A stretch of DNA of 64,000 nt from CAVYXA01 sp963846775 (GCA_963846775.1 CAWJXB010000006.1:868001-932000), one strand, 5' to 3'. Counted from the stretch's first letter, positions 23,793 to 33,475 are shown. Program-made: numbers and translations. Notes: generated by a model not told the origin, from the sequence alone.

Positions 23793-24470
23793 ATGAAACG
23801 GGCATTCCCATGGTCGATCTTAGTTTTTGCACTCGCGATTCCGGTCATGTTTTCAAGTTGCGATCGCATGATCACTTCGCGTCACGCGCAGTTGATCAAA
23901 GATGCCGAGGCCAAATCGGCCCAGGGCGACTTCATGCGCGCAATCAATCTCTACGAAGCCGCGCTCGACGATACCCCGCAATGCGCCGAAGTGCATTACC
24001 AATTAGCCCTGCTTTACGACGACAAACTGAAAGATCCGCTCAATGCACTCCATCATTTCAAACGCTATCTCGTGCTCAGTCCAAATGGGCCGCGCGCAAA
24101 CGAGGTCCGCGCTTCGATCAAACGAGACGAAGTCGATTTGCTAACGAGCTTGTCCGGCGACGCTGTTCTCACCGGCAGCGAGGCGGCCCGCTTGCGCAAT
24201 GAAAACCTCAGTCTCCGCAAAGAACTCGAAGAACGCCGAGTGGGGCCACGCGCTGTGACAGACAAGCTCGTGCCGGACAAGCCTGCGAACGAGCCGGCGC
24301 GCACGAAGGCGGGCCGATTCTACACGGTGCGTTCAGGCGACACGCTGGTATCGATCTCGCGCAAGTTTTACAGGACGCCAGCTCGCTGGAAAAAAATTCT
24401 CGATGCCAACCAGAAAAGCATCGACAATCCTGAGAAATTGAAGGTGGGACAGACTTTGGTGATTCCGTAA
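23793..24470 (+). CDS. LysM lipoprotein with TPR-like repeats
   Basis: 225 residues from ATG 23793. Lipoprotein signal MKRAFPWSILVFALAIPVMF then SSC (lipobox Cys about 23). About 30-110 has TPR-type helices (AKSAQGDFMRAINLYEAAL, VHYQLALLYDDKLKDPLNAL). A short coiled-coil-like segment follows (LRNENLSLRKELEERR). The C-terminus is a LysM domain (FYTVRSGDTLVSISRKFY to VGQTLVIP) that binds peptidoglycan. It is likely an outer-membrane-anchored, wall-binding protein. The longer frame from 23580 overlaps the previous gene and was rejected. Confidence 0.85.
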   Translation: MKRAFPWSILVFALAIPVMFSSCDRMITSRHAQLIKDAEAKSAQGDFMRAINLYEAALDDTPQCAEVHYQLALLYDDKLKDPLNALHHFKRYLVLSPNGPRANEVRASIKRDEVDLLTSLSGDAVLTGSEAARLRNENLSLRKELEERRVGPRAVTDKLVPDKPANEPARTKAGRFYTVRSGDTLVSISRKFYRTPARWKKILDANQKSIDNPEKLKVGQTLVIP

Positions 24471-24488
24471 AACAACGGACCGCGAATC

Positions 24489-25394
24489 ATGAAACCGATT
24501 GTCCGCATCGCTCCCGACGTAGGCTGGCTGCCGGTGAGTTTTGCCAATGTTTATTTCGTCGGACGCCCCGGCGGCACGTGGGCGCTGATTGATGCTGGCC
24601 CGCCCGGACGCGCCTCCGAGATTATCGAAGCTGCGGAAGCGCGCTTCGGCACGGGTTCGCGCCCGGAAGCGATTTTGTTAACGCATGGTCATGCTGATCA
24701 CGTCGGCTCGGCTCTCGCTTTGGCTGAAAAATGGGACGTAACGATCTATGCTCATCATCTCGAATTACCTTATCTCACCGGAAAATCGCCGTATCCCCCG
24801 GCCGATCCTACCGTCGGCGGCGCGATGGCTTTTCTCTCCCGCTTTTTTCCTGCGCGCACGATGCATCTGGACAAACGCGTTCGGGCCTTGCCGCACAGCA
24901 AAGTCCCAGGCCTAACGGGTTGGGAATGGATTGCGGCCCCGGGACATTCTCCCGGCCAGGTCGCGTTTTTTCGCGAATCGGACCGCGTCCTGCTGGCGGG
25001 CGATGCTTTCGCGACGATGGATCTGGATTCGTGGAGCGGATTGCCGAGCGGACGTCAACAGTTATCACGGCCGCCCTCGCCTTTTACGTGCGATTGGGAC
25101 GCAACTCGGACATCGCTCCAGAGATTGTCTAAATTGCGCCCAAACGTCTTAGGCTGCGGCCACGGCATTCCCCTTTCCGATCCTGGTTTGCCCGATCGCC
25201 TCCAAGAATTTGCGGTGCGCTTTCGTCCGCCGCGGCGCGGCCGCTATGTCCGCCAGCCCGCCCGCACGGATGAGAACGGCATTGTCGATCTCCCGCCAGC
25301 CCCGTTCGACCCGGTGCCGTTCGCCACCATGGGCGCGCTCGTTTTGGTCGGCATCGCGCTTGGCGCGGGTTACTTCGACGAGGAGCGGAACTAA
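24489..25394 (+). CDS. MBL-fold metallohydrolase with C-terminal hydrophobic tail
   Basis: 301 residues. Metallo-beta-lactamase fold: LTHGHADHVG (about 64-73, the HxHxDH metal motif), APGHSPGQVAF (third His), LAGDAFATMD (bridging Asp) and GCGHGIPL (last His). Close to glyoxalase II-like or general MBL hydrolases; substrate unknown. The C-terminus has one hydrophobic segment (FATMGALVLVGIALGAGYF), suggesting a membrane tail. It lies 18 bp after the LysM gene and 37 bp before treZ. Confidence 0.88.
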   Translation: MKPIVRIAPDVGWLPVSFANVYFVGRPGGTWALIDAGPPGRASEIIEAAEARFGTGSRPEAILLTHGHADHVGSALALAEKWDVTIYAHHLELPYLTGKSPYPPADPTVGGAMAFLSRFFPARTMHLDKRVRALPHSKVPGLTGWEWIAAPGHSPGQVAFFRESDRVLLAGDAFATMDLDSWSGLPSGRQQLSRPPSPFTCDWDATRTSLQRLSKLRPNVLGCGHGIPLSDPGLPDRLQEFAVRFRPPRRGRYVRQPARTDENGIVDLPPAPFDPVPFATMGALVLVGIALGAGYFDEERN

Positions 25395-25431
25395 AGGAGC
25401 GATTGGGTGGCGAACCATAACACGGCCAAAA

Positions 25432-27405
25432 ATGTCGATCTTGCGAAAGAAGAATGTGGAAACCCGGGTGAAACGTCGCTATCCGATCGGGGCAGAACTG
25501 ATTGCGCCTAACGAGACGCATTTCCGCGTCTGGGCGCCGAAAGCGGACACGGTCGATCTTGTTCTGGAAGAAAACGCGGCCAAAACAGCGCCGCGCTCTT
25601 TTCATCCGCTGACGCGCGAGGCGGATGGATATTTTTCTGGCTTGGCCGGCATCGGCGCCGGAAAGCGCTATCGGTTTCGCGTTAATAACGCGGAGAATTT
25701 TCATCCCGACCCGGCCTCGCGTTTTCAGCCAGAAGGGCCGCATGGCTCATCCTGCGTTGTCGATCCTGCAACTTTTCACTGGACGGATGCGAACTGGCCA
25801 GGCCCGACACTGAAAGGGCAGGTCCTTTATGAAATGCATGTCGGCACATTCACCGAGCAAGGGACGTGGCGAGCGGCGATGGAACAATTGCCGGAACTGG
25901 CGCGGATCGGGATCAGCGTGATCGAGATGATGCCGATTGCGGATTTTCCAGGGCGCTTCGGCTGGGGATATGACGGGGTCGATCTTTTCGCGCCGACGCG
26001 TTTGTACGGAACTCCCGACGATCTGCGGGCATTCATCGATAAGGCGCATTCGTTGGGCGTGGCTGTAATTCTCGACCTGGTTTACAACCATTTCGGGCCG
26101 GACGGCAATTACCTTGGCGTTTTCTCAGATCATTATTTCACCGGGCGATACGAAAACGACTGGGGCGAATCGATCAACTTTGACGGCCCAAACTCCGGCC
26201 CGGTGCGCGAGTTTTACATCAGCAATGGCGCTTACTGGATCGACGAATTTCACTTCGATGGATTTCGTTTCGACGCGACCCAGGATGTTCACGATCAGTC
26301 GGACGAATACATCATCGGCGCAATCGGACATGCGGCGCGCGAGGCTGCCGGCGCTCGCTCGATTATCTTGATCGCGGAAAATGAACCGCAGGAAATCAAA
26401 CTGCTGCGGCCGCGCTGCGAAGGCGGGGACGATTTAGACGGAGTTTGGAATGACGATTTTCATCACACGGCCGTGGTTGCGCTGACCGGGCGGCGCGAAG
26501 CGTATTACACGGATTATCTCGGCTCGCCCCAGGAATTCATTTCCGCCGCGAAATACGGCTATCTGTATCAAGGCCAGCCTTACTCATGGCAAGAAGCGCC
26601 GCGCGGCACGCCAACATTTATGATCTCACCCCAGGCGTTCGTTTGTTTCATTGAAAATCACGACCAGGTCGGCAATACCGCGCGCGGCGACCGGCTGCGG
26701 TTTGAAACGTCTCCCGGCCGATACCGGGCAATGACAACGCTGCTTCTTCTTGGCCCGTGGACGCCGCTTCTGTTTCAGGGAGAAGAGTTCGGCGCGTCCA
26801 CGCCTTTCTTGTTTTTTACCGAAGTCGGTGACGAAGCGATGCGAAAGCAGATTCGAGAAGGGCGAGCGGAATTTCTGGCGCAGTTTCCATCGCTCGCCAG
26901 CGAAGAAACGCAAAAGAATCTAACTACACCCGACGATCCCGACGCATTTGCCCGCTGCAAACTCGATTTCTCCGAGCGGGAAAGAAATCGGGAACTCTAC
27001 GATTTGCACATTGATCTTTTGAAATTACGGCGTGGGGACTCGCGGTTTCGAGAACAAATCCTCGGCGGGATTGATGGCGCAGTGCTCGGTCCGGCCAGCT
27101 TTGTCCTGCGATACTTTTCCAAGCAACATGATGATGATCGTTTGCTCGTGGTGAATCTCGGCAAACGACAAATGTTAGAACCTGCGCCGGAGCCATTGCT
27201 TGCGCCGCCTCTTGGCTTTGAATGGAAAACGCTCTGGTCGAGTGAATCGCCGCGTTACGGCGGAAAGGGTTCCGTGACGGTCGCGACCCAGGATCGATGG
27301 ATCTTTTCAGCCGAAGCGGCGGTCGCGTTACGACTCGTTCGCGAAAAAACTCCGCGGCGAAAACCGAAGCGGAGACGCCCGGGCGAAGTTCCGAACAACC
27401 CTTGA
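25432..27405 (+). CDS. treZ: Malto-oligosyltrehalose trehalohydrolase
   Basis: GH13 enzyme that releases trehalose from maltooligosyl-trehalose. 657 residues from ATG 25432 (the longer frame overlaps the previous gene). N-terminal CBM48-like EE-domain (ETHFRVWAPKADTVDLVLEE), catalytic barrel with LDLVYNHFGPDGNYL, DGFRFDATQDVHDQS (nucleophile Asp), LIAENEP (acid Glu) and IENHDQVGN (Asp). The TreZ-specific stretch GVWNDDFHHTAVVALTGRRE is present. Its usual partner treY is not in this window. Its stop overlaps the possible start of the debranching enzyme. Confidence 0.92.
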   Translation: MSILRKKNVETRVKRRYPIGAELIAPNETHFRVWAPKADTVDLVLEENAAKTAPRSFHPLTREADGYFSGLAGIGAGKRYRFRVNNAENFHPDPASRFQPEGPHGSSCVVDPATFHWTDANWPGPTLKGQVLYEMHVGTFTEQGTWRAAMEQLPELARIGISVIEMMPIADFPGRFGWGYDGVDLFAPTRLYGTPDDLRAFIDKAHSLGVAVILDLVYNHFGPDGNYLGVFSDHYFTGRYENDWGESINFDGPNSGPVREFYISNGAYWIDEFHFDGFRFDATQDVHDQSDEYIIGAIGHAAREAAGARSIILIAENEPQEIKLLRPRCEGGDDLDGVWNDDFHHTAVVALTGRREAYYTDYLGSPQEFISAAKYGYLYQGQPYSWQEAPRGTPTFMISPQAFVCFIENHDQVGNTARGDRLRFETSPGRYRAMTTLLLLGPWTPLLFQGEEFGASTPFLFFTEVGDEAMRKQIREGRAEFLAQFPSLASEETQKNLTTPDDPDAFARCKLDFSERERNRELYDLHIDLLKLRRGDSRFREQILGGIDGAVLGPASFVLRYFSKQHDDDRLLVVNLGKRQMLEPAPEPLLAPPLGFEWKTLWSSESPRYGGKGSVTVATQDRWIFSAEAAVALRLVREKTPRRKPKRRRPGEVPNNP

Positions 27406-29462
27406 AACTGGAAACGCATAAGCCGGTCGTGATTCGGCGCATCGCCTGGGACGAGACGAAAATGTCCCGCGAAACCCTGCTCGATCGCGAATGGATCGTG
27501 ACCAATGGGCTCGGTGGGTACGCGTCAGGGACAATTTCCGGCGCAATCACGCGGCGTTATCACGGCCTGCTCATCGCCGCTTTGCCCGCGCCGCATGGTC
27601 GTGTCGTGATGTGGAATCACGTCTCTGAATTTCTTCGCTTCAGCGATGACGACATCGTCTCGCTCGGAGGCGAAGAACGCGCCGGGGGTCAGCTCGATTT
27701 GAAAGGCGCCGATTGGCTGCGCGAATTTCGCCTGGAAGACGGCCTTCCCGTTTGGACTTACGGCGTGCGCGACGTGGTGGTGGAGAAGCGAATCATTCTT
27801 CCTCATCTGCAAAACACGGTCCACCTAATTTATCGCATCCTGGAATGCAAGGAATGTCCGCGACTGGAATTGCGGCCGGCATTTCAATTCCGACACCACG
27901 ACGTCCCGGTGAACGAGGGGCGGGCGAATTCCTACAAAGTGACGGCGGTGGACGGGCGCTATGAAATCGTCGCCACGCGTGTCCGGCTGCCATCGCTGCG
28001 AATGAAATTGTACGACTGCGAAGCTGCTTTCACCATCGCCGCCTCTACTATTCCTCAAGTCGTTTATCGAATCGAGCAAAGCCGCGGTTATGCCTACGAG
28101 GGCGACTTATGGAGTCCCGGGTTTTTTCAAGTCGATCTTAGCAAACACAGAGCCGTCACTCTGGTTGGCTCGACCGAGAAATGGGAAATTATCGACGTTC
28201 TGACACCGGCGCAGGCGCTGGCGTCGGAGCAGCAACGCCGGACGCGCCTGCTTGAGGAAGCGATTCCACAAGCACGCGAGGGATTTCCGGCTGAATTGGT
28301 TTTTGCGGCGGACCAATTCATCATCACGCCCGCCGGGCGCTTCGAAGAAGCGGCCCGCGCTCACGCCACGGGCGATGAAGTTCGTACCGTTATTGCCGGC
28401 TACCACTGGTTCACCGATTGGGGTCGCGACACGATGATCAGTCTGGAAGGACTAACCCTTACTACCGGACGATGGCTGGAGGCCGGCTACGTTTTACGCA
28501 CCTTCGCCTATTACGTCCGTGAAGGATTAATCCCGAACATGTTTCCCGACGGCGCAACGAAAGGGAAATATAACACCGCCGACGCAACCCTGTGGTTTTT
28601 CCACGCGCTCGGCCGTTATTTCGCGTTGAGCGAAGATCAGATCACGCTCAAACTTTTGTTGCCGATCTTGATCGACATTATCGAGCACCATCTACGCGGA
28701 ACGCGGTTTAACATTCACGTCGATCCTGACGATGGCCTCCTGGTGCAAGGAGAGGAGGGTTATCAACTCACGTGGATGGACGCGAAAATGGGCGACTGGG
28801 TGGTGACGCCGCGCCGCGGAAAAGCGGTCGAGATCAATGCGCTCTGGTATAATGCGCTGCGTTTGCTGGCGAGTTGGTTGGAAAATCGAGATGAGGCAGC
28901 CGCTGGGCATTATCTCGAACATGCGGCCCGCGCACGAGAATCGTTCAACCACCGCTTCTGGTTTGCTGATGGCGGATATCTCTACGACGTCGTCGATTGC
29001 AACGGCGACAATGAAACCCTAGATCGATCCTGCCGTCCCAATCAAATTTTTACAATCTCGCTCGATTATCCGGTGCTCGACGAAAAATATTGGAAATCGG
29101 TTGTCGATGTTGTGCAGAAACAATTGGTCACGCCAGTTGGGCTGCGAACGCTTTCGCCTGACGATCCGGAATACAAACCGATTTACTCAGGCGACTTGCG
29201 TTCGCGCGATGGCGCTTATCACCAAGGCACGGTCTGGGCGTGGTTGATTGGCCCGTTTGTCGATGCGTGGTTGAAAACGCATCCAAACGATCGAACCTCG
29301 GCCCGCAATTTTCTGGAACGTTTCCCCGAAGATCTGAGCGAAGCTGGTGTGGGCACAATCAGCGAAGTGTTCGACGCGCGCGAACCTCACCACCCCGGCG
29401 GCTGCATTGCCCAAGCCTGGAGTATCGCGGAAATCCTGCGCGCCTGGGCAAAAACGGCGTGA
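27402..29462 (+). CDS. Amylo-alpha-1,6-glucosidase type glycogen debranching enzyme
   Basis: 686 residues if started at the TTG 27402, which overlaps the treZ stop as TTGA. Alternative start ATG 27462. GDE N-terminal domain: REWIVTNGLGGYASGTISGA and RRYHGLLIAALP; C-terminal (alpha/alpha)6 domain: WFTDWGRDTMISLEGLTL, DATLWFFHALGRYF and GTVWAWLIGPFVDAW. Such enzymes remove alpha-1,6 branches of glycogen. Tight coupling with treZ points to glycogen-to-trehalose turnover. Confidence 0.9.
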   Translation: MKLETHKPVVIRRIAWDETKMSRETLLDREWIVTNGLGGYASGTISGAITRRYHGLLIAALPAPHGRVVMWNHVSEFLRFSDDDIVSLGGEERAGGQLDLKGADWLREFRLEDGLPVWTYGVRDVVVEKRIILPHLQNTVHLIYRILECKECPRLELRPAFQFRHHDVPVNEGRANSYKVTAVDGRYEIVATRVRLPSLRMKLYDCEAAFTIAASTIPQVVYRIEQSRGYAYEGDLWSPGFFQVDLSKHRAVTLVGSTEKWEIIDVLTPAQALASEQQRRTRLLEEAIPQAREGFPAELVFAADQFIITPAGRFEEAARAHATGDEVRTVIAGYHWFTDWGRDTMISLEGLTLTTGRWLEAGYVLRTFAYYVREGLIPNMFPDGATKGKYNTADATLWFFHALGRYFALSEDQITLKLLLPILIDIIEHHLRGTRFNIHVDPDDGLLVQGEEGYQLTWMDAKMGDWVVTPRRGKAVEINALWYNALRLLASWLENRDEAAAGHYLEHAARARESFNHRFWFADGGYLYDVVDCNGDNETLDRSCRPNQIFTISLDYPVLDEKYWKSVVDVVQKQLVTPVGLRTLSPDDPEYKPIYSGDLRSRDGAYHQGTVWAWLIGPFVDAWLKTHPNDRTSARNFLERFPEDLSEAGVGTISEVFDAREPHHPGGCIAQAWSIAEILRAWAKTA

Positions 29463-29625
29463 GGAAAATGACGAATGACGGATGCCCAATGACGAAGGAA
29501 TAACGAATGCCCTAATGACGAAGCCAGTGCATGAGCGCTTCCGTCATTCGTGCTACGGCATTAATTCGTCATCCGTCATTCGTCATCCGTCATGTGTGAT
29601 CGACATTTGTCATTTCGGCTAACAC
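29463..29625. repeat. ATTCGTCATT short-period repeat region
   Basis: Words AATGACGAATGACG, then ATTCGTCATCCGTCATTCGT in inverted orientation, between the debranching enzyme and L,D-transpeptidase genes. Same family as 7962-8145. No gene seen. Confidence 0.75.
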
Positions 29626-29644
29626 AGCGAATCTCTTGCTCTTT

Positions 29645-30637
29645 ATGAGACTTCTCGCAACCGCGCTCATTTCGATGTCGTTCTTGCTCGCGAGTCAACT
29701 CCGCGCCCAATCACCGACTCCGAGGCCGAAGTCGAAACCAACGCCGGAAATCATGGTTGCGCTCCCAAATTACGACGAGGAAACGGCCACCCGGCTCCAG
29801 ATTTTTTTGGATAACAATTACTTCGGTCCCGGCAAGATCGATGGCAGGATGGGCGAGTTTTTTCGAAAGGCGCTCGTCTCCTACAAACATGCGCAGCGCG
29901 TACGTGAAACCGGTGCGATCGATCAATGGATGCTCGATCAGGTCCCGCAAGCGTTCACGACTTACACCATTAGTAGCGATGACTTGACGTATATCGGTGA
30001 GCTGCCCGGCACGCACGAGGAGCAGGCGAAATTAAAGTGGCTGCCATACACGTCGCTGCTCGAATTTGTCGCCGAGCGTTTCCATTCGGCCGAGGCTTAC
30101 ATTCAAAAACTGAATCCCGGAAAAAAGTGGGAGCGATTGCAACCCGGCGACACGCTCAAAGTGCCGAACGTGATTCCGTTCGAGATCGAAAAATTCGCCG
30201 AACAGAAACTGCCGCCGAATCCCGCGTTTGCCGGCCGGAAAATTTACGTGGATACGAAGGAACGACTGCTCGAAGTGTTCGAGAACAATCAGCTCGTCTG
30301 CGTTTTTCCGATCACCCCGGGATCGACAACGCTGCCCGCTCCAGTCGGCACGTGGAAGATTCTCGGAATAACGGTTTGGCCCTGGTTCCGTTACGATGAA
30401 GGTATGCTTAACCACGGCGTGCGCACAGAAAACTTCTACAATCTTCCACCTGGCCCTAACAATCTGGTCGGTGTGCTCTGGACGGGTCTGAACAAGCCCG
30501 GTATTGGCATTCACGGCACGAACAATCCGGAAACGATCGGCCGCGCCGCCAGTCACGGCTGCATTCGTCTGGCCAACTGGGATGCCGCCCGCGTGAAAGA
30601 CCTCGTGAGTGTCGGCAATACCGTCATCATTTTCTGA
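29645..30637 (+). CDS. L,D-transpeptidase (YkuD) with peptidoglycan-binding and LysM-like regions
   Basis: 330 residues from ATG 29645. Signal peptide MRLLATALISMSFLLASQLR then AQS. A PG_binding_1-like domain (TRLQIFLDNNYFGPGKIDGR) is at about 47-95, a LysM-like segment (LQPGDTLKVPNV) near 165-175, and the YkuD catalytic domain at about 195-330 with HGTNNPETIGRAASHGCIRL (catalytic Cys about 306). It forms 3-3 peptidoglycan cross-links or attaches proteins to the wall in the periplasm. Confidence 0.93.
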   Translation: MRLLATALISMSFLLASQLRAQSPTPRPKSKPTPEIMVALPNYDEETATRLQIFLDNNYFGPGKIDGRMGEFFRKALVSYKHAQRVRETGAIDQWMLDQVPQAFTTYTISSDDLTYIGELPGTHEEQAKLKWLPYTSLLEFVAERFHSAEAYIQKLNPGKKWERLQPGDTLKVPNVIPFEIEKFAEQKLPPNPAFAGRKIYVDTKERLLEVFENNQLVCVFPITPGSTTLPAPVGTWKILGITVWPWFRYDEGMLNHGVRTENFYNLPPGPNNLVGVLWTGLNKPGIGIHGTNNPETIGRAASHGCIRLANWDAARVKDLVSVGNTVIIF

Positions 30638-30640
30638 GGC

Positions 30641-30760
30641 TGTAGCGGCGCTCTATGAGCGCCGACGCGTTAAAGAGTGGCGGTCTCCAGTCCGCCGTTC
30701 CAAAAGGGTGGATTGGAAACCGGCTCCTCCTTGTTTCGGCGGTCGCAGACCGCCGCTACA
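30641..30760. repeat. TGTAGCGGCGC...CGCCGCTACA palindromic element
   Basis: 120 bp with ends TGTAGCGGCG and CGCCGCTACA. Inner words GGCGGTCTCCAGTCCGCC and GGCGGTCGCAGACCGCC are related to the insert in the lipoate ligase gene. It lies between the transpeptidase gene and the sigma factor gene, so the sigma promoter must be in or just after it. Confidence 0.8.
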
Positions 30761-30817
30761 ATAAAATATTTCGCGCGGAATCGCGGCCTCAAACGTCTAG
30801 GCTTTAGATCGACACGA

Positions 30818-31351
30818 ATGGATGCCAGTGAACGCGAACAATACCAGGCGGCCATCAAAGGCGATCGAGACGCATTTGAAATGATCATCCGCACCCACAG
30901 CCGAACACTTTTCGCTATCGCTTACGGCATCCTGCAAAACCGCGAAGAAGCCGAAGACGTGGTGCAGGACGCGCTGGTCAAAGCCTGGAAAACCCGCTGG
31001 CGCGTGCGCGACCCGCAGAAATTTCCAGCCTGGCTCGCCACCATCGCGCGCCATCACGCCCACGACATTCTTCGGAAACGCCGAACCGTTCCTTTTCCCC
31101 ACGAAACAATTGAAACAAGCGGAAAGGAAAAAAGCGATACAACCGAATTAGATCGACAACTTTATCACGCTCTCGCGGATTTGCCCGAGCTTCATCGGGC
31201 TGTGCTCACGCTGCGTTACTTCGAAGAAATGGATTATCGCACGATCGAAAATACGCTCGGTTTAAGCAATGGCTCGCTCCGCGGAATCCTCGGCCGCGCC
31301 CTCGCCTCCATGCGCAAACAACTTCGCCCCGCTCTCGCTGCTTTGGACTAA
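30818..31351 (+). CDS. ECF-type RNA polymerase sigma factor
   Basis: 177 residues from ATG 30818. Region 2: AFEMIIRTHSRTLFAIAYGI and NREEAEDVVQDALVKAW; region 4: LPELHRAVLTLRYFEEMDYR followed by the helix-turn-helix TIENTLGLSNGSLRGILGRA. The longer frame from 30677 only translates the upstream repeat. Two bases separate it from the anti-sigma gene, the usual ECF/anti-sigma arrangement. Confidence 0.93.
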   Translation: MDASEREQYQAAIKGDRDAFEMIIRTHSRTLFAIAYGILQNREEAEDVVQDALVKAWKTRWRVRDPQKFPAWLATIARHHAHDILRKRRTVPFPHETIETSGKEKSDTTELDRQLYHALADLPELHRAVLTLRYFEEMDYRTIENTLGLSNGSLRGILGRALASMRKQLRPALAALD

Positions 31352-31353
31352 CC

Positions 31354-33348
31354 ATGACCATCCACGATAACATCGACAATTTTCTCGCCGCCGATCTGCA
31401 CGGCGATTTGTCCGAAGACGAACGTAACGCGCTTCACACTCATCTCGTCGAGTGCGCCGACTGCCGCCAAGCTCATCAGGAAACCAAACTCATGAACAAA
31501 ATCCTCGAAGAACATCTCACCCCTCAAGAGCCTGGTCCCACGTTTGAACAGCGCATGCTCGCAGGCTTTCGCAACCGCATCCCGCGGCGCGGTGGATTTG
31601 GAAAGATGATTGTCGATCTCATGCGCCTACGGCCGATCCAAATCACGGCCGTCGCCGCCTTGCTGCTCGCGCTCGTCCAGGTCGGACGGATCATCACCGG
31701 CGAGAGCCCAACTCGGTCCTACTTCGCCCGCGAAAACCTGGCCGCCCAACTGGATCAAACTTCCAGGGCACCCTTGAATGGGGTCGGTCAACTCCAGAAG
31801 TCTGCCCAGTTCCGGGACAAAGAAAGCGATCGCCTTGCCGCTGGAAAGACCTTTGCTGAGGCCCAAAGCGAAGCCCCGTCGTCAGCGGCTCAAATGGAGA
31901 CGAAAGATGAACGCCAGAATGCGACCGAAGCGCAAGGAACGTTCGTTGGATCGAACGTTCCGCGACCTGAAAAAGCTGCGTCGAAGCCGGTGGAAGCGAC
32001 CAGTCCGGAGTTGACGAATCGAAAACTAATTCGCAATGCGACGGTGGAGCTCGAGATCGCCGCCTTCGACGACGCTGTCCAAAAAATTACTGTTTTCGCC
32101 AATAAGGAAAAAGGCTACGTCGCAACCACAAGTTCAGAGAAACAAGCAAACGGGAAATTAAGAGGCGTAGTGGTAGTTAAAATTTTTCCGGAGAATCTGG
32201 ACCGATTTCTTCAGGAAATTCGCGGGCTCGGCGAATTAAAAAACCAGAGACTCGGCACCGAAGATGTAACCAAGGCGTATTTCGACACTGATGTGCGGCT
32301 GAAGAACGCTCGGGTCATGGAGCAGCGTCTGATCGACATGCTGAAGACCAAGACCGGCAAAGTTTCCGATCTGCTCCAGGTCGAGAAGGAGCTCGGGCGC
32401 GTTCGGGAAGAGATCGAGAAGATGCAGGGTGATCTGAAATTTTGGGATTCGGAGGTGCAATTCGCGACGGTGACGATCCAGCTTGCGGAAAAGGATTTGG
32501 AAGAGCCTGCGACCTTCCTCATCAAAGAGCGCGCCCAGCTCGCGCTCTATTCGCCTGACGTTGAGAAAATTTACAACGACATCAAGGCGCTAGCCTCGCC
32601 CAAAGTGCAGGTCACCAATGCCCAGCTCGACCGCGATTATGCCGGACAAGTCTCGGCGCGATTGTCGATCCTGATCGCGCCGGAAGAAAGCGATGCTGTC
32701 ATTGGGCGCGTGAAAGGGTTCGGGCGCGTCGAGAATTTTCAGGTCCAGATCGAACGCATAGCGCAAGGCGGCCAAGGGATGTCGGAGAATGCGAAGACGA
32801 AACGGGACAAGGTTGAATTGAACATCACGATTTCGCGCGAGGAACAGGAGCAGGCGCTTCAGCAAACCAGCCTGCGCATTCGCACGTCGGACGTTGACGA
32901 CAAGACCAAGGCGCTTCGCGGGCTGACCGAAAAACAGAATGGACGTGTGCGAAGCTCGTCGTTTAGCCGCGATCCGGATGGACGCGAGTTTGCGAATGTT
33001 TCGCTGCGCGTGTCGATGAAGAATTACAACGCGCTCATGCAATCGCTCGATTCGCTGGGCAAAGTCGAGAACGTCAGCGTGCAGCGACAGGACCGGACCG
33101 GCGCGCAGATCGACGAGGCCAACGCGCCGGTCGATATCTCAATCCAGGTTTACAGCCAGGGCAACATAGTCCCGCGAGAGAACGGCTTATGGGCGACCCT
33201 GCGCAATACGCTGGCCCAGAGCGCGGCAGCCGTCATGTGGAGTCTGCGAATGATTGGCGTGGCCATCGCGTTTCTCGCGCCATGGGTGATCGGGCTCGTG
33301 GCGATCTTGTGGATCGTGAAACGCATCACCCGCGCGCGAAGAGGCTAG
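31354..33348 (+). CDS. Anti-sigma factor-like protein: zinc-finger (zf-HC2) plus DUF4349
   Basis: 664 residues. N-terminal anti-sigma zinc finger HTHLVECADC (H-x3-C-x2-C, about 28-37), a transmembrane segment near 97-116 (ITAVAALLLALVQVG), a DUF4349 domain from about 223 (KLIRNATVELEIAAFDDAVQ), a helical coiled-coil stretch (LLQVEKELGRVREEIEKMQG), a second DUF4349-like beta region (about 510-590) and a C-terminal membrane segment (AIAFLAPWVIGLVAILWIVK). It likely holds the sigma factor at the membrane and senses an envelope signal through the periplasmic DUF4349 part; the signal is unknown. Confidence 0.87.
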   Translation: MTIHDNIDNFLAADLHGDLSEDERNALHTHLVECADCRQAHQETKLMNKILEEHLTPQEPGPTFEQRMLAGFRNRIPRRGGFGKMIVDLMRLRPIQITAVAALLLALVQVGRIITGESPTRSYFARENLAAQLDQTSRAPLNGVGQLQKSAQFRDKESDRLAAGKTFAEAQSEAPSSAAQMETKDERQNATEAQGTFVGSNVPRPEKAASKPVEATSPELTNRKLIRNATVELEIAAFDDAVQKITVFANKEKGYVATTSSEKQANGKLRGVVVVKIFPENLDRFLQEIRGLGELKNQRLGTEDVTKAYFDTDVRLKNARVMEQRLIDMLKTKTGKVSDLLQVEKELGRVREEIEKMQGDLKFWDSEVQFATVTIQLAEKDLEEPATFLIKERAQLALYSPDVEKIYNDIKALASPKVQVTNAQLDRDYAGQVSARLSILIAPEESDAVIGRVKGFGRVENFQVQIERIAQGGQGMSENAKTKRDKVELNITISREEQEQALQQTSLRIRTSDVDDKTKALRGLTEKQNGRVRSSSFSRDPDGREFANVSLRVSMKNYNALMQSLDSLGKVENVSVQRQDRTGAQIDEANAPVDISIQVYSQGNIVPRENGLWATLRNTLAQSAAAVMWSLRMIGVAIAFLAPWVIGLVAILWIVKRITRARRG

Positions 33349-33369
33349 ACTTCCCAACGTTCGGCTGTC

Positions 33370-33475
33370 GGCGGTAAGCGCCAAAGGCGCAGATTCATTG
33401 TTAGCCTGGGGCATCGCCCCAGGATTTCGATGCGCCGCGGAACATAAGCGCTGAAAGCGCGATTCAAATTCCTGG
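33370..33475. repeat. Short palindromic words in the gap before the hydroxylase gene
   Basis: The 244-bp gap 33349-33592 holds GCGCCAAAGGCGC, CCTGGGGCATCGCCCCAGG and GCGCTGAAAGCGC hairpins, a style similar to the MITE-like element but not the same sequence. No gene seen. A Shine-Dalgarno (AGGAGG) at 33580-33585 serves the next gene. Confidence 0.5.

Noticed and set aside
25210..25431. Extended N-terminus of TreZ
   Set aside because: It overlaps the MBL hydrolase gene and its sequence is arginine-rich shadow translation.
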